A stretch of DNA of 64,000 nt from the NCBI RefSeq assembly GCF_018691265.1, contig NW_024881272.1, positions 19,953,323-20,017,322 of the forward strand, in the 5' to 3' direction. Of this stretch, positions 58,601 to 64,000 are shown in pieces; position 1 is the first letter of the stretch, and every line of letters starts with the position of its first letter. The stretch is from Tyto alba. Taxonomy: Eukaryota; Chordata; Aves; Strigiformes; Tytonidae. A program made the position numbers and the translations under genes. The notes under the pieces were generated by a model, which did no database searches, was not told the DNA's origin, and worked only from the letters and a program-made list of their open reading frames with translations.

Positions 58601-61600
58601 CCTTCCAGGGGACCAGGTAACTGTGTTGAGTAGAAACCTGGCTTGCCATTTGTTGGGGCTGGTTTCCAGAGAGATGCAACAGTGGGTGCTATTCCATGGA
58701 ACAAATGAATTTTACAAACTCGGGGTGGGATTGTGTAGATGTCACTGTGACTCTTCCCATGTTAGCAAGCATTAGACCTACAGTTGTGTCAAGCGTTTCA
58801 AAGATTGAGCTCTCGCACATTGCCGTGCAGTTTTAAAGCGCGCTTGCTTGTGTTGTAGTTGGTCTCACGAGTGACAAGTCTGTATCTGACGGTACCAGAC
58901 AGCTAAAAATGTTTGTTCTTCAATTAGTTTGTGGGACTTCATATACTTTTCCTTTGGAGCAGCACTGTCTTCTGGCTGACTCAAAGTGATTGCACAACCC
59001 CTGTCAAGGTGCTGGCAGGCACTATTTAAGTGGGAAACAAAGAATTATGGCCCTATAGCAAATTGTGAGAGCACTCGGTGAAAGCATATGGACAGTGAGT
59101 GTAGATACCAAACACTGCAGCTCTGAGCCCCAAGGTTTGTCCTTGTGCTGAGCCCAGGTATCTCCTCCTTGGTTTTTGCCCTGAGGTACTCTGAAGTAGT
59201 AGTGGTTTCACACTAGGGTTAAATAGAATGTTTTCTCTGAACATTTTGCTATGCAAGATGTGGTCCTGTGGCTGCATCCTCATGGACAGACACATGCCCC
59301 AGGACAAAGCTCTGAAACCGTTTGTGGGAGGAGGGAGATGAGAAGAGCTGCAGCAGACTGTTTCTCGGGGTCCTTCCATAACTTCACATCTATTGATTTG
59401 GGGCAAGTTTTAAGTGTCATGTTAGATATACTTGTTTGATATCTGATTCAAACTTGAATTATCATGATTGATTCTGTTATTTTTATTTAATGCAGATAAT
59501 ACTTTAAATAAGTAATAGTTGAGTCTTATTTTAAAAAAGTTTTCTGTACTGTGATAATTTCTCTGTGTTACCGGCGATCATCTTTTGTCTTCTATAATGT
59601 TATAACCTCAGTTATTCATATAATCAGATTTTAATTCTGGTGTTCTTGATATTGGTTTCCATTATTACAGCTTATTTGATATCCCTTCCCGTGAAATACT
59701 GTTGTTTTGATTTTGTTGTATGTTGCAAATATACACATTAGGGCAGTTAGTTAAACCAGCTAAATTTCTGCTCCAGGGGTGTGGTGCTGTTTATGAATTA
59801 GTTTATATTCTTACCATTCATGGCTTTGGCAAAATTATTTGACTGAAGTATGGCTCCTTTAATCTCTCTCTTCACTATTTATATGTAATAATTAGTTTAA
59901 AATTTCATTCAACAGGATAGCTGTATTAAGTAAAACTTCTAGTTACTGCTGGGGCAGCAGCTGCAGTGGCATGGTCATAACAGTTGTCCTGCTATTACTC
60001 TGTTCTGTGTATGGATGCAGCAATTTAGCTACACAACTTCCCTCACAGATTTTTAGAGGTTTTCAAGATGTTCAGAAACTCCCATCTGATATAACTCTCT
60101 CACTTTCCGGTGTGATTTCCTTTGATTTACAGATTAGGTGGGTACATCTGGATCATGCAGAATAAATAGCTTTCTGAAAGACATTAAAAGATAAGATTTT
60201 TCTAAATATCAGTAAGTTCTTCAGTAGCTACTTTTTTTTTTTTTTTTTACAGTTTATGCAAAATCTATGTGTGTGTTTATTTGTTGTTCACAGAAAAAGG
60301 AGGACAAAGCTTTCAAACTGTGATGGCTAAAATTATATGTCAAAAACATAAAACATATTAATACATCTCAGTAAAAGAGAAAGTATTTAAAGGTCCTGAG
60401 TGCTTCATTTTGTGCCACTGAAATCCAAGAGAACTGTTAAGTGTTCTCTGTTAATGAGGAATAATTCTCATCTCTTTTTATGTATGTATGTTTGAATGAT
60501 TTATTTTAGGTGCTTATTTTAAGAAGATTTTCCTTTGTTGATTAGACTTATTCACAAAAATAAATTGAGAAAAGTATTTGCCCTCCTTTAGTACCTGTAA
60601 ACCCATGTGTACCCTAAGGATTAATCTTTTTAATTTAGATTATTTTCCCCAAATGAGAAATAGCCTGAAGGTTACTTGGCCCTGTATAACTACCACATGG
60701 AATTGGTTATAAACATTATTACTGCAGTTCTGTGCAGCCCAGGTGGAAAGGACAGGAATTATTATTAAACATTTTTATAGCACAACAGATGCACACGCAA
60801 ACAGTCTATCACAGAGGAGACAAAATAGGACAACAGCTGAGGAAAACAAGAACATAGGGATATCACTGGTGAGAAGGGGTCGGGTAAGGAAGAATTTAAA
60901 CCATGTGGTTTATGAGGGTAGGAAGGGCCACTGAGGGTGAGATGCAGGAGAGTATACAAAGTGGGGAGGTCTGTGTTAGGATGCCGTGCTAGGTCTCCTC
61001 TGTATGAACAGTGATGGAGTTCTCTCAACAAGCGAGAGCATGAAGTGAATGGGCCAGTTTGTTTTAATTGTCATATCATGTTTCTTCTGCCACTATGCAC
61101 AAATATCTGTGTTTGCACTGAAATTTTCAGTAAATGCTTTACTGGTTTGCTGGTCTTTGCTTTTCCTACCTTAAACCTCAAGAGTAGTAAAGTATGGCTG
61201 CCATTGCTAGATGAAAGTGCCAAAACAATTTATCATAATCTTTCTTCCCCAAATTATTCTCCTCTTTCAACATACATCTTTTTGATTAATATTTTGGTGC
61301 ATGTAGATATGCTTTTGATCACTTTGGTAAACAGCCTGTGGCATATAGGACTCAAGCCTGTTGAAGGAGCTAGGACAAAACCAGCTAACTTTCTGCATCA
61401 TTATCAATTTCTTAGCTGAAATAATAATCAGCTTTTATAAGGTATTTAAAATAAGAAGCTAAGGGTTATTTGTAAGCTCAATTTTGGAATCAGATTTGAA
61501 TAAATATGTTTTAAAGGCTGGAATTGTTGTGCAGAGAAATTTGTGTCAGTACTGCACATTCACCAAAAGAGAGCAACATAGGCACACTGTACGTGCTTGA

Positions 61601-64000
61601 GGCAAGTGGCCATTTTACATTGTAAGCAGGAACGTATTGTCCTCTGTTTTAGAGTCTATATCTTACCTGCCTCTGGATGTGATGGATGTGGTGCAATTAT
61701 TAGTTAGGTTTATGGCTATTGATGATGTATGTTTTATGGATCATATTTTTGTCTTTCAGATGTTTATGTACAATATGTTTCCTCATTCATTATGATTGCA
61801 TTTAGGATACATGTTTATACATTTGCGGAAACATTGCTGCTTTTTTTCCTGTTAGAAACTTTTTTCAACAGCAGGCTTTGCATTCATAATTTTTCTTTGG
61901 CTAAAATAATTAAAATGTACTTAACATTTTTAGTTTCTTAAATGCTTTGGCATGATATCAGCTACTTGAAATAAAAATTGTGTAGGCCTAGAAATGTGCA
62001 TTTTTTTTTTTTTGTAATATTAATGACTGTCACCATCCTGAGTGCGTAAAGACTGTTTTATTTTACATTTGGTTTCCTTCTGCTGAATAATCTTTTTTGC
62101 TCCAAAGCTAGTAAGTGCACTCAGATACGTTAAGTTAATTATTTAGGTAAGCAGGTGAAAGTTCCTGGAAGTTTCTTTTCTAAAATATAATGTCCATCTG
62201 AGGTTAGTAACTGAATTTTTTAAAAGCAAAACTCAAAGCAAAAATGATCCTCAAACTAAAAGAACAAGGGATTTGTAAAGGGGTTGTCTTCAGACAAGAA
62301 GTACTTATCTGCAGTGTCCAAAACATATCTGTTTAATTTTTTGTATCTTGGATTTGGGATTGGTTATTAGCAAGTTGGTTGTTTGCATTGTCTACATATT
62401 ACTATAGCTTGTGGTCCTTAGCTGGCACAAAGGCGTTGGGGGCATGGGCTCGTGACCTCATTTAGAGCAGCACCAGATCCTGGGGGCTCTGTAGGCTGAA
62501 ACAAGGGTAGTTTTTACTGCAGCAGGCAAGGGAAAGGGGAAGGTGACCAATGACGTCTGTCCTGTGCCGGGCTGGGAAGGGCAGTTTTGTCCCCCCTCTT
62601 GTACACAGGAGAGAACAAATGGTTTGACTCATTTTTCCTTGTTTTATTTCCTGTGTAGTCCAGAGGTTGAAATAAAACAGATCCAGCTTTGCTGCAGCTA
62701 TTTTTCTGCTAAGCCAGTTGAAACTAAGTGCCGTAAACTTCCCAGTTGCTTCCAATGTCCCAATAATAGACATTTCTCCAGTACAGTAGCACTGACTGCC
62801 CACAGCAGCCCCGTGTTCGTGTTCGGGAGGACACACTGTGAGCTGGGGCCCTGGGGCAGTGATGGTGCCGGAGGACAGGGATGCGCAGCTTGTGCCAGTG
62901 GCCCTGCAGCTAAACAGCACGTATGCCCTCAGGCCAGTCCCGCACTCTGCAAGGACTCTTGAAAAGATCCTGTAGTCAAAATGGCTTTACTAGGATTTGC
63001 TTAAGGGGGCCCAACAAAATGTCAGCTGAATGACATCTTCAGGCCTGTGGAAGGATAAAGGAGGTCAGAGAGCAGGAGAACAGGAAAAATGGAGATGCTG
63101 AAGAATTGCTGTAGCAAACCCAGCATCCCATCATGTTTATTAGGAATGTAGATGATGCATAGTAACAGAAATGAAACATGAGATGTATGTAAAATAAGAG
63201 TGAGTTTGAATCTAAATGTAGCCAGAGGCAACACAAATAATTCTATGTTTTTAGCAGTCAGAAACCTCACATGAAAGGCTAGCTGGAGCCGGGAAGTGCT
63301 AGGTGTGGGGGTCACTGGAAAGAAAATGATAGCCTGGATTTTTGAATGCATGTGCCCCTATTTACTTTTATTGAAAAATAAAAAATAGCTAATTTCAGAG
63401 TTCAGTATTCTGTGAAAGTTCCCTGTGAAGAACAAAAGGGTAGCTCTGATATCTGCTTGGTGTGGGAGTGAGAGTATGTTGGGCTCTGGAGAGCTAAGCA
63501 AAGATATAGCAAGATTTGGCTGTGCCGGAGGCTTTGAGCCCGTGTTTGTTTGTTGTGGTGTGTCTGTTGGAATAAGTAGCTCTTCATCTGAGACCTCTGT
63601 GCACAGAGTGACCCTGTGTGTGCCAGGCAGACTCTGCCCCTGAAGTGCCACTCTCACATCTCTTTGCCAGCTGCGCATAAGCATTGGATTGAACCTGTTT
63701 TTCACTCCCACTAGAAGAGATGTCTGCATAAGCTGCCCAAAGTCTAAATGTAGGGACTGCATGTAAATAAGACAAAATGTGTATATACTTACAGATGTAC
63801 ATGCAGCTACATACATGAATTTTGCTGAAAATATTTCAATCCAGAATTCTGAAATAATAGATTGTTCAATAAAAATATCTTTTTCTGACTACTAGCCAAG
63901 ACATCATCCTTTTTCCAAATATTAGCAGGCTAAATAAGCATTTGAAAGAAGCATAGACTAATAATTCTGAGGCTGCTGAAGTGTTCAAGATTTAGAACTC
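55690..64000. other. Intergenic sequence without recognised genes
   Basis: AT-rich, with GC-richer patches near 57010-57190 and 62430-62950. Open frames such as 62462-62920 (minus), 62543-62962 and 63358-63816 (minus) are no longer than about 150 codons. They overlap frames on the other strand and show no domain I recognise. The T17 run at 60232-60248 and the 11-bp palindrome at 57485-57509 are the only structured elements seen. Confidence 0.65.
57485..57509. repeat. Perfect 11-bp inverted repeat with 3-nt loop
   Basis: Arms TGAGTTGTGTT and AACACAACTCA are separated by AAA. It would form a tight hairpin. No flanking terminal repeats or target duplication were noticed. Confidence 0.7.

Noticed and set aside
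62462..62962. Overlapping 152- and 139-codon frames on opposite strands
   Set aside because: They overlap each other, contain no recognised motif, and there is no splice or promoter context. One or both must be spurious.
63358..63816. 152-codon minus-strand frame
   Set aside because: No domain is recognised. It overlaps plus-strand frames and ends in AT-rich sequence, so it is probably chance.

Overview
The window is vertebrate nuclear DNA, most likely from a bird. It is AT-rich, with long introns, GT-AG splice sites, microsatellites and homopolymer runs. The only recognisable transposon is a decayed CR1 LINE that ends in the ATTCTATG-type octamer typical of avian and other sauropsid CR1. 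There is no operon structure, dense coding, CRISPR array, rRNA or tRNA that I can see.

One protein-coding gene accounts for positions 1-48252 on the + strand: TTLL7, a tubulin polyglutamylase of the tubulin tyrosine ligase-like family. I place 16 coding exons, from 1728 to the stop codon ending at 48252. They join in frame with consistent phases into 795 residues of a protein that is about 887 residues in human. The first coding exon or exons (about 100 N-terminal residues), the promoter and the 5' UTR lie upstream of the window. Exons 1-5 of this set encode the ATP-grasp catalytic core. Exons 5-8 add the basic, charged helical segment expected to carry the microtubule-binding region. Exons 9-11 encode an acidic then serine-rich linker. 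Exons 12-16 encode the conserved C-terminal region. Exon numbers count only exons visible here.

Introns range from 84 bp (20151-20234) to about 12.1 kb (7159-19237). The largest intron holds two same-strand CR1 fragments (11011-11910), a possible old LTR-like piece and several simple repeats. The intron at 20309-23286 holds a perfect ATT tract of about 104 bp.

From 48253 to 64000 there is a probable 3' UTR with several candidate poly(A) signals, then intergenic DNA with no recognised protein-coding gene. The one notable intergenic feature is a compact CpG-rich block at about 51040-51475. It has two identical GC-box/ETS-like modules and a strong splice-donor match, so it may be a promoter and first exon of an unannotated, possibly noncoding, transcript. 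I found no convincing evidence of a wholly new biological system; the best leads are that block, the 84-bp intron, and the serine-rich exon 11 whose start does not match the mammalian form I recall.
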